A DNA stretch of 64,000 bases. It comes from Thiobacillus denitrificans. Lineage in GTDB: Bacteria > Pseudomonadota > Gammaproteobacteria > Burkholderiales > Thiobacillaceae. Under the pieces are notes generated by a model that saw only the letters and a list, made by a program, of their open reading frames with translations, was not told the origin of the DNA and did not search any database. This document shows positions 31,206 to 40,122 of the stretch, one piece after another. A program made the translations under genes and the position numbers. Numbering within the stretch: the first letter of the stretch is position 1; every line of letters begins with the position of its first letter. The stretch is taken from the NCBI GenBank assembly GCA_002403375.1, contig DHHQ01000013.1:247386-311385 (forward strand), written 5' to 3'.

Positions 31206-33119
31206 ATGGTCAACGTCACGCTTCCCGATGGTTCGGTCCGCCAGTTCGAGAGCCCGGTCACGGTCGCCGAGGTCGCTTCCAGCATCGGCGCCGGCCTCGC
31301 CAAGGCGGCGCTCGCCGGCCGCGTCGACGGCAAGCTGGTCGACACCAGCCACCTGATCGAGCATGACGCGCAGCTTGCCATCGTCACCGCCAGGGACGCC
31401 GAGGCGCTCGACCTGATCCGCCACGACGCCGCGCACGTGATGGCGCAGGCGGTGCAGGAGCTGTATCCAGGTACCCAGGTGACCATCGGCCCGGCGATCG
31501 AGGACGGCTTCTACTACGACTTCGCGCGCGAAACGCCCTTCACGCCGGAGGACCTCGAGAAGATCGAGAAGCGCATGGACGAGATCGTCAAGCGCGACCT
31601 GCCGATCCGGCGCGAGGTGTGGTCGCGCGAGGAGGCGATGAAGGTGTTCGCCGAGCTCGGCGAGACCTACAAGGTGCAGATCATCGACGAGGTGATCCCC
31701 GAGGGCGAGGAACTCTCGATCTACCGCCAGGGCGACTGGTTCGACGTCTGCCGCGGCCCGCACCTGCCGTCGACCGGCAAGCTGCCGCGCGCGTTCAAGC
31801 TGATGAAGCTCGCCGGCGCCTACTGGCGCGGCGATTCGAAGAACCCGATGCTGCAGCGCATCTACGGAACGGCGTGGGCGAAGAAGGAGGACCTCGAGGC
31901 CTACCTGCATCGCCTGGAGGAGGCCGAGAAGCGCGACCACCGCAAGCTCGCCAGGCTGCTCGACCTGCTGCACATGCAGGACGAGGCGCCGGGCATGGTG
32001 TTCTGGCACCCCAAGGGCTGGATCGTGTGGCAGCAGATCGAGCAGTACATGCGGCAGAAGTTCGTCGAGCACGGCTACCAGGAAGTGCGCACCCCGGCGG
32101 TGATGGACCGCAGCCTGTGGGAGAAGTCGGGCCACTGGGAGAACTACCACGACAACATGTTCACGACGGCGTCGGAAAACCGCGACTACGCGGTCAAGCC
32201 GATGAACTGCCCGGGCCACGTGCAGATCTTCAACAGCGGCCTGCACTCGTACCGCGAACTGCCGCTGAGGCTCGCCGAGTTCGGCTCCTGCCACCGCAAC
32301 GAACCGTCGGGCGCGCTGCACGGCATCATGCGCGTGCGCGGTTTCACCCAGGACGACGCGCACATCTTCTGTGCCGAGGAGCAGATCGAGCAGGAGGTCG
32401 CCGACTTCATCGTCATGCTGCAGAAGGTGTACGCGGACTTCGGCTTCGACGACGTGCTGGTCAAGCTGTCGACGCGGCCGGAGAAGCGCGTCGGCTCGGA
32501 CGAGAGCTGGGACCGCGCCGAAGCGGCGCTGGCGGCCGCGCTGGAGAAGAACAATCTGGCGTTCGACCTGCAGCCGGGCGAGGGCGCGTTCTACGGCCCG
32601 AAGATCGAGTTCACGCTCAAGGACACGCTCGGCCGCCTGTGGCAGTGCGGCACGATCCAGCTCGATTTCAACCTGCCGGTGCGGCTCGGCGCCGAGTACG
32701 TCGCCGAGGACAACAGCCGCAAGATCCCGGTGATGCTGCACCGCGCGATCCTCGGCTCGATGGAGCGCTTCATCGGCATCCTGATCGAGCACCACGCGGG
32801 CAACTTCCCGCTGTGGCTCGCGCCGGTGCAGGTGATGGTGATGAACATCAGCGAGCGGCAGGCCGAGTACGCGCAGCAGGTCACGCAGGCGTTGCGCCAG
32901 GCCGGCGTCCGCGCGGCGTCGGACTTGAGTAATAACAAAATTACTTATAAAATCCGAGAACATAGCTTGCAGAAGCTGCCTTATCTGGTGGTCGTCGGCG
33001 ACAAGGAAATGGAAACCGGTGCGGTTTCCGTTCGCGCGCGCGGCAATCAGGATCTCGGGCAACTCGGTCTGGATGACTTCATGGCGCGCCTGAAGGCGGA
33101 AACGCTGGCGCGCCAGTAA
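31206..33119 (+). CDS. thrS: Threonyl-tRNA synthetase
   Basis: Class II synthetase charging tRNA-Thr, 637 residues. TGS domain at 1-60, editing domain (HDAAHVMAQAVQELYPG), catalytic core with motif 1, zinc ligands in MNCPGHVQIF, motif 2 RNEPSGALHG, motif 3 HRAILGSMERF, and a C-terminal anticodon domain. First gene of the translation block thrS-infC-rpmI-rplT-pheST-ihfA. Confidence 0.97.
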   Translation: MVNVTLPDGSVRQFESPVTVAEVASSIGAGLAKAALAGRVDGKLVDTSHLIEHDAQLAIVTARDAEALDLIRHDAAHVMAQAVQELYPGTQVTIGPAIEDGFYYDFARETPFTPEDLEKIEKRMDEIVKRDLPIRREVWSREEAMKVFAELGETYKVQIIDEVIPEGEELSIYRQGDWFDVCRGPHLPSTGKLPRAFKLMKLAGAYWRGDSKNPMLQRIYGTAWAKKEDLEAYLHRLEEAEKRDHRKLARLLDLLHMQDEAPGMVFWHPKGWIVWQQIEQYMRQKFVEHGYQEVRTPAVMDRSLWEKSGHWENYHDNMFTTASENRDYAVKPMNCPGHVQIFNSGLHSYRELPLRLAEFGSCHRNEPSGALHGIMRVRGFTQDDAHIFCAEEQIEQEVADFIVMLQKVYADFGFDDVLVKLSTRPEKRVGSDESWDRAEAALAAALEKNNLAFDLQPGEGAFYGPKIEFTLKDTLGRLWQCGTIQLDFNLPVRLGAEYVAEDNSRKIPVMLHRAILGSMERFIGILIEHHAGNFPLWLAPVQVMVMNISERQAEYAQQVTQALRQAGVRAASDLSNNKITYKIREHSLQKLPYLVVVGDKEMETGAVSVRARGNQDLGQLGLDDFMARLKAETLARQ

Positions 33120-33225
33120 TAGCGGTCAAACAAGGCGTCGGGGCATCGCTCCGCGCCTTATTGCTTTTGGTTTGGCCTTTTGCCTCGACGCCCGGCGTCA
33201 GGTTTTTTGATTTGGAGAACGGCTC

Positions 33226-33747
<522 letters not shown>

Positions 33748-33871
33748 GGTTCACGAGACCGGCGCTTCTCAGGCCCTCCGGGGTCAAAAAACGCCACAAT
33801 ACGTGCAGTCGGGTTGGTGAAGCATTCCGCGCCGCGGGGTCACCTGGCCGCATGAAATAAAAGGAAGCATC

Positions 33872-34069
33872 ATGCCTAAGATGAAGAGCAAGAGCGGCGC
33901 CGCCAAGCGGTTCCGCGCGCTGGGCGGCGGCGGTTTCAAGCGCTCGCACGCGTTCATGCGTCACATTCTCACCAAGAAGAGCACCAAGCGTAAGCGCCAG
34001 TTGCGCGGCATGGAAACCGTCAATGCCAGCAACCACAAAGCGGTTGCACGCATGTTGCCCTACGCATAA
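33872..34069 (+). CDS. rpmI: 50S ribosomal protein L35
   Basis: 65-residue, strongly basic ribosomal protein starting MPKMKSKSGAAKRFR, typical of bL35. AAAGGAAG precedes the ATG. It is 12 bases upstream of rplT, with which it is normally co-regulated by L20. The 33748-33871 gap after infC shows no clear terminator. Confidence 0.97.
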   Translation: MPKMKSKSGAAKRFRALGGGGFKRSHAFMRHILTKKSTKRKRQLRGMETVNASNHKAVARMLPYA

Positions 34070-34081
34070 AGGAGAGAAAGC

Positions 34082-34441
34082 ATGCCACGCGTCAAACGGG
34101 GTGTAACCGCCCGCGCCAGCCACAAGAAGATCCTCGACGCCGCCAAGGGCTATCGCGGTCGCCGCAAGAACGTATTCCGCATCGCCAACGAAGCGGTGAT
34201 GAAGGCCGGTCAGTACCAGTACCGCGACCGTCGTCAGCGCAAGCGCCAGTTCCGCGCGCTGTGGATTGCCCGTATCAACGCGGCAGCCCGCCAGCACGGC
34301 CTGACCTACAGCGTGTTCATGAATGGCCTGAACCGTGCCGAGATCGGGATCGACCGCAAGGTGCTGTCCGACATCGCGATCTTCGACAAGGACGCCTTCG
34401 CCAAGATCGTCGATCAGGTCAAGGCCAAGCTCGCTGCGTAA
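34082..34441 (+). CDS. rplT: 50S ribosomal protein L20
   Basis: 119-residue bL20, beginning MPRVKRGVTARASHKK with the family's long basic helix and globular C-terminal domain. Needed for early 50S assembly; in E. coli it represses the rpmI-rplT mRNA. AAGGAGAG ribosome site upstream. A terminator hairpin follows 19 bases after the stop. Confidence 0.97.
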   Translation: MPRVKRGVTARASHKKILDAAKGYRGRRKNVFRIANEAVMKAGQYQYRDRRQRKRQFRALWIARINAAARQHGLTYSVFMNGLNRAEIGIDRKVLSDIAIFDKDAFAKIVDQVKAKLAA

Positions 34442-34460
34442 GCTGCACCGAAGCAACAAG

Positions 34461-34483
34461 AAAAGGCCGCAAGGCCTTTTTTT
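34461..34483 (+). terminator. Intrinsic terminator after rplT
   Basis: Perfect stem AAAAGGCC / GGCCTTTT with a GCAA tetraloop and seven Ts in all. It separates the ribosomal genes from pheST and may be partly read through, as at E. coli pheM-pheST. Confidence 0.88.
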
Positions 34484-34505
34484 GTTGGTGTGGCGTGAAA
34501 ACCAG

Positions 34506-34571
34506 TTTGTCCGCGAAGCGCGCGCAGGTCACGAAGCGGGCCATTCGCGCTTCGCCCGCTTCGCGGACAAA
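34506..34571 (+). repeat. Large nested hairpin in the pheS 5' leader
   Basis: A 15-bp perfect inverted repeat, TTTGTCCGCGAAGCG (34506-34520) and its complement (34557-34571), encloses a second 7-bp hairpin, CGAAGCG/CGCTTCG (34532-34538, 34548-34554). It ends 23 bases before the pheS ATG. There is no U-run after it, so it is not a simple terminator; a leader RNA structure or cruciform is likely. Confidence 0.85.
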
Positions 34572-34594
34572 TTCCAGATCTGGAACAACCTCTC

Positions 34595-35614
34595 ATGCGC
34601 AACCCTAACGAAATCGTTGCAGAAGCCCTTGCCGCCATCCACGGCTGTCCCGACCTGCAGGCACTGGAGCAGGTCAAGGCCGGCTACCTGGGCAAGAGCG
34701 GCCAGCTCACCGAGCTGCTGAAGAGCCTCGGGGCGATGCCCGCCGACCAGCGCAAGACCGCCGGCGCCCGCATCAACGAGGCCAAGCAGGCGGTGGAAGC
34801 TGCGCTGAAGGGCCGCCGCGACGCCTTGCAGCAGGCCGAACTGGACCGCCAGTTGGCCGCCGAGACGCTCGACGTGACCCTGCCGGGACGGGGGCTCGCG
34901 CGCGGTGGCCTGCACCCGGTGTCGCGCACGCTCGCGCGCATCCAGGCGCTGTTCCGCTCCATCGGCTTCGAGGTGGCGACCGGTCCCGAGATCGAGACCG
35001 ATTTCTACAACTTCACCGCGCTCAACATCCCCGAGGACCACCCGGCACGGGCGATGCACGACACCTTCTACCTGCAGAGCGGCGAACTGTTGCGCACCCA
35101 CACCTCGCCGGTGCAGGTGCACCACATGCAGACGCACCAGCCGCCGTTGCGCATCATCGCCCCGGGGCGCGTCTACCGCTGCGACTCCGACGTGACCCAC
35201 ACGCCGATGTTCCACCAGATCGAGGGGCTGTGGGTCGACGAGTCGGTGTCGTTCGCCGACCTCAAGGGCGTGCTCGCCGACTTCATGCGCAACTTCTTCG
35301 AACGCGACGACCTGCCGGTGCGCTTCCGGCCCTCGTTCTTTCCCTTCACCGAGCCTTCGGCTGAAATGGACATCGGCTGCGTGATGTGCGGCGGCGAAGG
35401 CTGCCGCGTATGCTCGCACACTGGCTGGCTGGAGGTGCTGGGCTGCGGGATGGTGCATCCCAACGTTTTCAGGCACGTCGACATCGACACCGAGCGCTTC
35501 GTCGGCTTCGCCTTCGGCCTCGGGGTCGAGCGCCTCGCGATGTTGCGCTACGGCGTCGACGACCTGCGGCTGTTCTTCGAAAATGATCTCCGTTTCCTCA
35601 AACAATTCAATTAA
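34595..35614 (+). CDS. pheS: Phenylalanyl-tRNA synthetase alpha subunit
   Basis: Catalytic subunit of the heterotetrameric (alpha2 beta2) PheRS, 339 residues. N-terminal coiled coil, then the class II core with GRVYRCDSDVTHTPMFHQIE (motif 2), FRPSFFPFTEPS and GLGVERLAMLRYG (motif 3). ATG 34595. The last 11 codons recur, slightly diverged, 85 bases downstream. Confidence 0.97.
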   Translation: MRNPNEIVAEALAAIHGCPDLQALEQVKAGYLGKSGQLTELLKSLGAMPADQRKTAGARINEAKQAVEAALKGRRDALQQAELDRQLAAETLDVTLPGRGLARGGLHPVSRTLARIQALFRSIGFEVATGPEIETDFYNFTALNIPEDHPARAMHDTFYLQSGELLRTHTSPVQVHHMQTHQPPLRIIAPGRVYRCDSDVTHTPMFHQIEGLWVDESVSFADLKGVLADFMRNFFERDDLPVRFRPSFFPFTEPSAEMDIGCVMCGGEGCRVCSHTGWLEVLGCGMVHPNVFRHVDIDTERFVGFAFGLGVERLAMLRYGVDDLRLFFENDLRFLKQFN

Positions 35615-35699
35615 TCGGATGAAGATCATTTCGGCGAAGACTTACCTTCAGGTTAGTCGTAGCCAAAACGATCTCCACTTCCTCAGGCAATTCAACTAA
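35581..35699 (+). repeat. Duplicated 3' end of pheS in the pheS-pheT gap
   Basis: The last 34 bases of pheS (35581-35614, encoding NDLRFLKQFN-stop) recur at 35666-35699 with six differences. In the same reading, the copy still encodes NDLHFLRQFN-stop. The conserved codons and final stop suggest the copy is a displaced older 3' end of pheS or an attachment-site-like scar. Confidence 0.82.
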
Positions 35700-35713
35700 A
35701 GGGCCGCTTCATC

Positions 35714-38059
35714 ATGCAATTCTCCGAAGCCTGGCTGCGCAGCCTCGTCAACCCCGCGCTCGACACGTCCCAACTGGCCCATGCCCTGACGATGGCGGGG
35801 CTGGAGGTGGAAGCCCTGACGCCGGCGGCGCCGCCTTTCAACAACGTGGTGGTGGCCGAGATCCTGTCGGCCGAGAAGCACCCCAACGCCGATCGCCTGC
35901 GCGTGTGCCAGGTCGACGTCGGTGAAGCCGCGCCGGTGACCATCGTGTGCGGCGCGCCCAACGCGGCGGCGGGACTCAAGGTCCCCTGCGCACGCCCCGG
36001 CGCGGCGTTGCCCGGCATCGAGATCAAGGTCGCCAAGGTGAGGGGGGTCGAGTCCTTCGGCATGCTGTGCTCGACCAAGGAGCTCGGCCTGGAGGGCGGC
36101 GCCGAGGGCCTCATGGTGCTGGATGCGGACGCGCCGGTGGGCGAGGATTTCCGCCAGTGGCTCAATCTGGACGACACGCTCATCACCCTCAAGCTGACCC
36201 CCAACCGCGCGGATTGCCTGTCGGTCGCCGGACTCGCGCGCGAGGTCGGCGCGATCACCGGCGCCGAGGTGAGGCTGCCGCAGATCGGGGAGGCGCCGAC
36301 CCGCATCAAGGACACGCTGCCCGTCAAGGTGACCGATAGCGCCGCTTGCCCGCTCTATCTCGGCCGTGTGGTGCGCGGCATCAACGCGCAGGCGGCGACG
36401 CCGCGCTGGATGGTGGAGCGGCTGGAGCACAGCGGCATCCGGCCCCTGCTCGCGCCGATCGACATCACCAACTACGTGCTGCTCGAGCTCGGTCAGCCGA
36501 TGCACGCGTTCGCGCTGTCGCGGCTGCAGGGTGGCGTCGAGGTGCGGCTCGCCCACCCCGGCGAAACGCTCGAACTGCTCAACGGCCAGACCGTCGAGCT
36601 CGCGCCCGACATGCTGGTGATCGCCGATGCCAACGGACCCGTTGCGCTCGCGGGCATCATGGGCGGCCAGCCGACCAGCGTCGAGCGCGTGACGGTCGAC
36701 GTCTTCCTCGAGGCGGCGTTCTTCGCCCCTTCGGCGATCGCCGGTCGGGCGCGGCGGCTGGGCCTGTCCACCGATTCCTCCCACCGCTTCGAGCGCGGCG
36801 TCGATTTCGGCGCCGCCCGCCGGGCGATGGAGCGGGCGACGCAGCTGCTGCTGGACATCTGCGGCGGTCAGGCCGGCCCGATCAGCGAGACGGTCGCCGA
36901 ACTGCCGCAGCGCCCGCCGATCACGCTGCGCCTCGCGCGCCTCGAGCGGGTGGCCGGGATCGCGATCGGCGCCGACCAGGTGGCGCGCGGGCTGACGGCG
37001 CTCGGCGCGGCGGTGGAAAACCGCGGCGACAGCCTCGTCGTCACGCCGCCGAGCTTCCGCTTCGATCTCGCGATCGAGGAGGACCTGATCGAGGAGGCGG
37101 TGCGCCTGTTCGGCTACGACAACATTCCCGCCCAGCCGCCGGCGGCGCCGTCGCGCATGCTGCCGCAGGACGAAAAGGTGCTGGGCGACGACACCCTGCG
37201 CCAGATGCTGGTCGACCTGGACTACCAGGAAGTCATCACCTACAGCTTCGTCGACCCGGCTTGGGAGACCGCGCTCGACGCCAGCGCCCGGCCGCTGCCG
37301 CTCGCCAACCCGCTTGCCGTCCAGTTGTCGGCCATGCGCACCACGCTGTGGGGCGGGCTGATCGAGACGCTGCGCCACAATCTCAACCGTCAGCAGGAGC
37401 GGGTGCGCATATTCGAGCTCGGGCGGGTCTACCTGTCGCAGCTCGAGCAGCCGATGCGGCTCGGCGGCCTCGTCCATGGCGACGTTCTGCCGGAGCAGTG
37501 GGGCGCAGCGGCGCGCCGGGTCGACTTCTTCGACCTCAAGGGCGACCTCGAGCGCCTGTTCGGCCAGCCGCTCGAGGCGCGCAGTGCCGCGCATCCGGCG
37601 CTGCATCCCGGACAGAGCGCGGAACTCCGGGCCGAAGGCCGCGCCTTCGGCTGGATCGGCATCCTTCATCCCCGGCTGGTGCAGGCATTCGATCTGCCGT
37701 CGGCGCCGGTGCTGTTCGAGATCGACAGCGCCGTGCTCGCGCGGCGCGGCCTGCCGCGCCACGCGACGGTGTCGCGTTTCCCGCAGGTGCGCCGCGACCT
37801 CGCGTTCGTGCTCGATGCCCACACCCCGGCCGGAGAGTTGCTGGCGGCGCTGCGCAAGGGCGCGTCGGCCCAGGTGCGGTCGATCGACGTGTTCGACGAC
37901 TACCGCGGGAAGGGTGTGCCGGAAAACCAAAAAAGCCTTGCTATTCGGGTAGTTATGCAAGATACTGAACGCACGTTGACGGATCAGGAAGTGGAGGATG
38001 CCGTACAGAATCTCGTCGATTCCGCGCTTCGCGAGTGCAACGCCAGCTTGCGCGCTTGA
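35714..38059 (+). CDS. pheT: Phenylalanyl-tRNA synthetase beta subunit
   Basis: Beta subunit, 781 residues, usual length. EMAP/OB-type tRNA-binding domain at about 40-150, B3/B4 editing region, B5 domain, catalytic-like domain and C-terminal FDX-ACB domain (ending NLVDSALRECNASLRA). With PheS it charges tRNA-Phe; the B3/B4 domain removes mischarged Tyr. 34 bases before ihfA. Confidence 0.97.
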   Translation: MQFSEAWLRSLVNPALDTSQLAHALTMAGLEVEALTPAAPPFNNVVVAEILSAEKHPNADRLRVCQVDVGEAAPVTIVCGAPNAAAGLKVPCARPGAALPGIEIKVAKVRGVESFGMLCSTKELGLEGGAEGLMVLDADAPVGEDFRQWLNLDDTLITLKLTPNRADCLSVAGLAREVGAITGAEVRLPQIGEAPTRIKDTLPVKVTDSAACPLYLGRVVRGINAQAATPRWMVERLEHSGIRPLLAPIDITNYVLLELGQPMHAFALSRLQGGVEVRLAHPGETLELLNGQTVELAPDMLVIADANGPVALAGIMGGQPTSVERVTVDVFLEAAFFAPSAIAGRARRLGLSTDSSHRFERGVDFGAARRAMERATQLLLDICGGQAGPISETVAELPQRPPITLRLARLERVAGIAIGADQVARGLTALGAAVENRGDSLVVTPPSFRFDLAIEEDLIEEAVRLFGYDNIPAQPPAAPSRMLPQDEKVLGDDTLRQMLVDLDYQEVITYSFVDPAWETALDASARPLPLANPLAVQLSAMRTTLWGGLIETLRHNLNRQQERVRIFELGRVYLSQLEQPMRLGGLVHGDVLPEQWGAAARRVDFFDLKGDLERLFGQPLEARSAAHPALHPGQSAELRAEGRAFGWIGILHPRLVQAFDLPSAPVLFEIDSAVLARRGLPRHATVSRFPQVRRDLAFVLDAHTPAGELLAALRKGASAQVRSIDVFDDYRGKGVPENQKSLAIRVVMQDTERTLTDQEVEDAVQNLVDSALRECNASLRA

Positions 38060-38093
38060 CCTGTTTTTCACCGCCATTCCAGCCAAACGACCC

Positions 38094-38408
38094 ATGAGTA
38101 CCCTTACCAAAGCTGACCTTGCCGAGCTGCTGTTCGAGAAAGTGGGCCTGAACAAGCGCGAAGCCAAGGACGTCGTCGAATCCTTCTTCGACGAGATCCG
38201 CTCCGCGCTCGAGAGCGGCGACATCGTCAAGCTGTCCGGCTTCGGCAATTTCCAGTGCCGCGAGAAGCCGCAGCGTCCTGGGCGCAACCCCAAGACCGGC
38301 GAGGAGATGCCGATTTCCGCCCGCCGCGTGGTGACTTTCCACGCGAGTCAGAAGCTCAAGTCGCAGGTCGAAGGCGCCCAAATTGGAACGCCCACCAGCC
38401 AAGAGTGA
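38094..38408 (+). CDS. ihfA: Integration host factor alpha subunit
   Basis: DNA-bending HU/IHF-family protein, 104 residues. LTKADLAELLFEKVGLNKRE at the start, the beta-arm GRNPKTGEEMPISARRVVTF with the intercalating proline (RNPKTG), and the usual position after pheT identify IHF alpha. ATG 38094. Confidence 0.96.
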   Translation: MSTLTKADLAELLFEKVGLNKREAKDVVESFFDEIRSALESGDIVKLSGFGNFQCREKPQRPGRNPKTGEEMPISARRVVTFHASQKLKSQVEGAQIGTPTSQE

Positions 38409-38745
38409 ACTTCCGCCGATTCCGGCGAAGCGCTATTTCACCATCGGTGAAGTCTCCGAGCTGTGCGCCGTCAAGGCGCACGTGCTGCGCTACTGGGAGC
38501 AGGAATTCAGCCAGCTGCGCCCGGTCAAGCGGCGCGGCAACCGGCGCTATTATCAGCATCACGAGGTGCTGCTGATCCGCCGCATCCGCGAACTGCTCTA
38601 TGAAGAGGGCTTCACCATCAGCGGTGCGCGGCAGCGTCTCGAGCACGATGCGGAGGCCCATCCCGCGCCGCAAGCCGCGGCCGCTTCGCTCGACGCCGGG
38701 CAGCTGCGCGACGAAATCCGCGCCATCCTGAAAATATTGGGCTGA
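38383..38745 (+). CDS. MerR-family transcriptional regulator
   Basis: A 120-residue small MerR protein. The winged helix (YFTIGEVSELCAVKAHVLRYWEQEF) and RRGNRRYY wing are clear, followed by a short dimerisation helix and no effector domain. TTG 38383 gives a 26-base overlap with ihfA, a very common pheT-ihfA-merR arrangement. Target unknown. Confidence 0.92.
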   Translation: MERPPAKSELPPIPAKRYFTIGEVSELCAVKAHVLRYWEQEFSQLRPVKRRGNRRYYQHHEVLLIRRIRELLYEEGFTISGARQRLEHDAEAHPAPQAAAASLDAGQLRDEIRAILKILG

Positions 38746-38774
38746 CAGGCTTCCGCCGGGCGGGGCTCCTCTGG

Positions 38775-38780
38775 TAGAAT
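38775..38780 (+). promoter_or_regulatory. -10 element (TAGAAT) before tRNA-Pro
   Basis: TAGAAT lies 12 bases before the tRNA, a usual distance for a tRNA promoter. The -35 is weak. Confidence 0.45.
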
Positions 38781-38792
38781 CTCGGGCTTCGT

Positions 38793-38869
38793 CGGGGCGT
38801 AGCGCAGCCTGGTAGCGCACCTGCATGGGGTGCAGGGGGTCGGAAGTTCGAATCTTCTCGCCCCGACCA
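38793..38869 (+). tRNA. tRNA-Pro (GGG)
   Basis: 77-nt tRNA with encoded CCA. Acceptor stem CGGGGCG/CGCCCCG is perfect, the anticodon loop ATGGGGT gives GGG, and the T arm is AGTTCGAATCT. It reads CCC and CCU proline codons. Confidence 0.95.
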
Positions 38870-38885
38870 ATAAATCAAAGAAACA

Positions 38886-38914
38886 GGGTCGGGTCAAACC
38901 GGCCCTTTTTCTTT
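38886..38914 (+). terminator. Intrinsic terminator after tRNA-Pro
   Basis: Stem GGGTCGG / CCGGCCC (one G-U pair) with a 6-base loop, then TTTTTCTTTT. Confidence 0.85.
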
Positions 38915-39004
38915 TGAGCGGCCGAAACCCTGTTGTCGTTGCGGCATCTGCAATGCCCGGTTGAGGCACCCCCTTCACCGTTTGTTCAATATCAGGAGAG
39001 AGTT

Positions 39005-39589
39005 ATGGAACACACTTTGCCCGCACTGCCCTTTGCCATGGACGCGCTCGCGCCGCACATGTCCCAGGAGACCTTCGAGTATCACTACGGCAAGCACCAC
39101 CAGGCCTACGTGACCAACCTGAACAACCTGATCAAGGGCACGGAGTTCGAGAGCAAGTCGCTCGAGGACATCGTCAAGAGCGCCCCCGCAGGCGGCGTCT
39201 ACAATAACGCCGCGCAGGTGTGGAACCATACCTTCTTCTGGAACTGCCTGACCCCCAATGGCGGCGGCGCGCCCTCCGGCGCCCTGGCTGACGCCATCAA
39301 CAAGAAGTGGGGCTCGCTCGACGAGTTCAAGAAGGCCTTCCAGGCCAGCGCCGTGGGCAACTTCGGCTCCGGCTGGACCTGGCTGGTGAAGAAGGCCGAC
39401 GGCTCGGTCGACATCGTCAACATGGGCGCCGCCGGCACCCCGCTGACCACCGGCGACAAGGCCCTGCTGTGCGTCGACGTGTGGGAACACGCCTACTACA
39501 TCGACTACCGCAACCTGCGTCCCAAGTTCGTCGAGACCTTCCTCAACAACCTGGTGAACTGGAAATTCGCGGAAGCGAATTTCGCTTGA
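39005..39589 (+). CDS. sodB: Iron superoxide dismutase
   Basis: Cytoplasmic Fe-SOD, 194 residues. Metal ligands are His in YHYGKHHQAY, His in WNHTFFWNCL, and Asp/His in CVDVWEHAYYIDY. GGGAPSG and the QVWNHTFFWNC context favour iron over manganese. AGGAGAGA precedes ATG 39005. The C-terminus FAEANFA is encoded by the first copy of a 32-bp repeat that continues past the stop. Confidence 0.95.
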   Translation: MEHTLPALPFAMDALAPHMSQETFEYHYGKHHQAYVTNLNNLIKGTEFESKSLEDIVKSAPAGGVYNNAAQVWNHTFFWNCLTPNGGGAPSGALADAINKKWGSLDEFKKAFQASAVGNFGSGWTWLVKKADGSVDIVNMGAAGTPLTTGDKALLCVDVWEHAYYIDYRNLRPKFVETFLNNLVNWKFAEANFA

Positions 39590-39652
39590 GCGACGCATTC
39601 GCGGAAGCGAATTTCGCTTGAGCGAGGCGTTCGCGGAAGCGAATTTCGCCTG
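39565..39652 (+). repeat. 32-bp tandem repeat spanning the sodB 3' end
   Basis: Three copies with 32-base period start at 39565, 39597 and 39629 (the last partial). Each carries TTCGCGGAAGCGAA, a 5-bp hairpin with GGAA loop, and re-encodes the FAEANFA-stop tail in shifted frames. The first copy supplies the actual sodB stop. Confidence 0.9.
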
Positions 39653-39686
39653 ATTCCTGCCCTCCAGGAAATCCGGTTGAGCAAGG

Positions 39687-39711
39687 GGGCCGCAGTGTTG
39701 CGGCCCTTTTT
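39687..39711 (+). terminator. Intrinsic terminator after sodB
   Basis: Stem GGGCCGCA / TGCGGCCC with a GTGT loop and five Ts. Confidence 0.9.
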
Positions 39712-39803
39712 GTTGGGCGCGCGCTGCGGAAGGATGTGCGACCATGCTCAGCGCTGTCCCCGTGTGTCGAACAACCCTGAGCCGACGGACCCGGCACGAG
39801 CAC

Positions 39804-40094
39804 ATGAACCCCGCCAAAGTCGAACGCCGCCGCGTGCGCCAGCTGACCGACCTGCCGAACGTCGGCCCGGCCACGGCAAGGAACCTGGAACTCATCGGGA
39901 TCCGTGTGCCCGGGCAGCTTGCCGGCGCAGACCCGTTCGAGCTTTATGAGCGCCTGTGCCGCACGCGCTGCGTGCGGCAGGATCCCTGTCTCCTCGACGT
40001 GCTCATTTCGATCACCCGCTTCATGGAGGGCGACCGCCCGAGACCATGGTGGGCCTACACCGAGGCGCGCAAGCGCAGGTATGGCCCGCTCTGA
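39804..40094 (+). CDS. Cdd1-like helix-hairpin-helix protein
   Basis: A 96-residue protein. LTDLPNVGPATARNLELIGI is a helix-hairpin-helix segment. The rest (a cysteine pair in CRTRC, CLLDVLISITRFMEGD, PRPWWAYT) matches the 'pathogenicity locus Cdd1' family of small, probably DNA-binding proteins. ATG 39804 chosen because conservation begins there. It is 28 bases upstream of the transporter gene. Confidence 0.8.
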   Translation: MNPAKVERRRVRQLTDLPNVGPATARNLELIGIRVPGQLAGADPFELYERLCRTRCVRQDPCLLDVLISITRFMEGDRPRPWWAYTEARKRRYGPL

Positions 40095-40122
40095 TCCATC
40101 GCCGCGCCAGGGGCGGCGTGAC

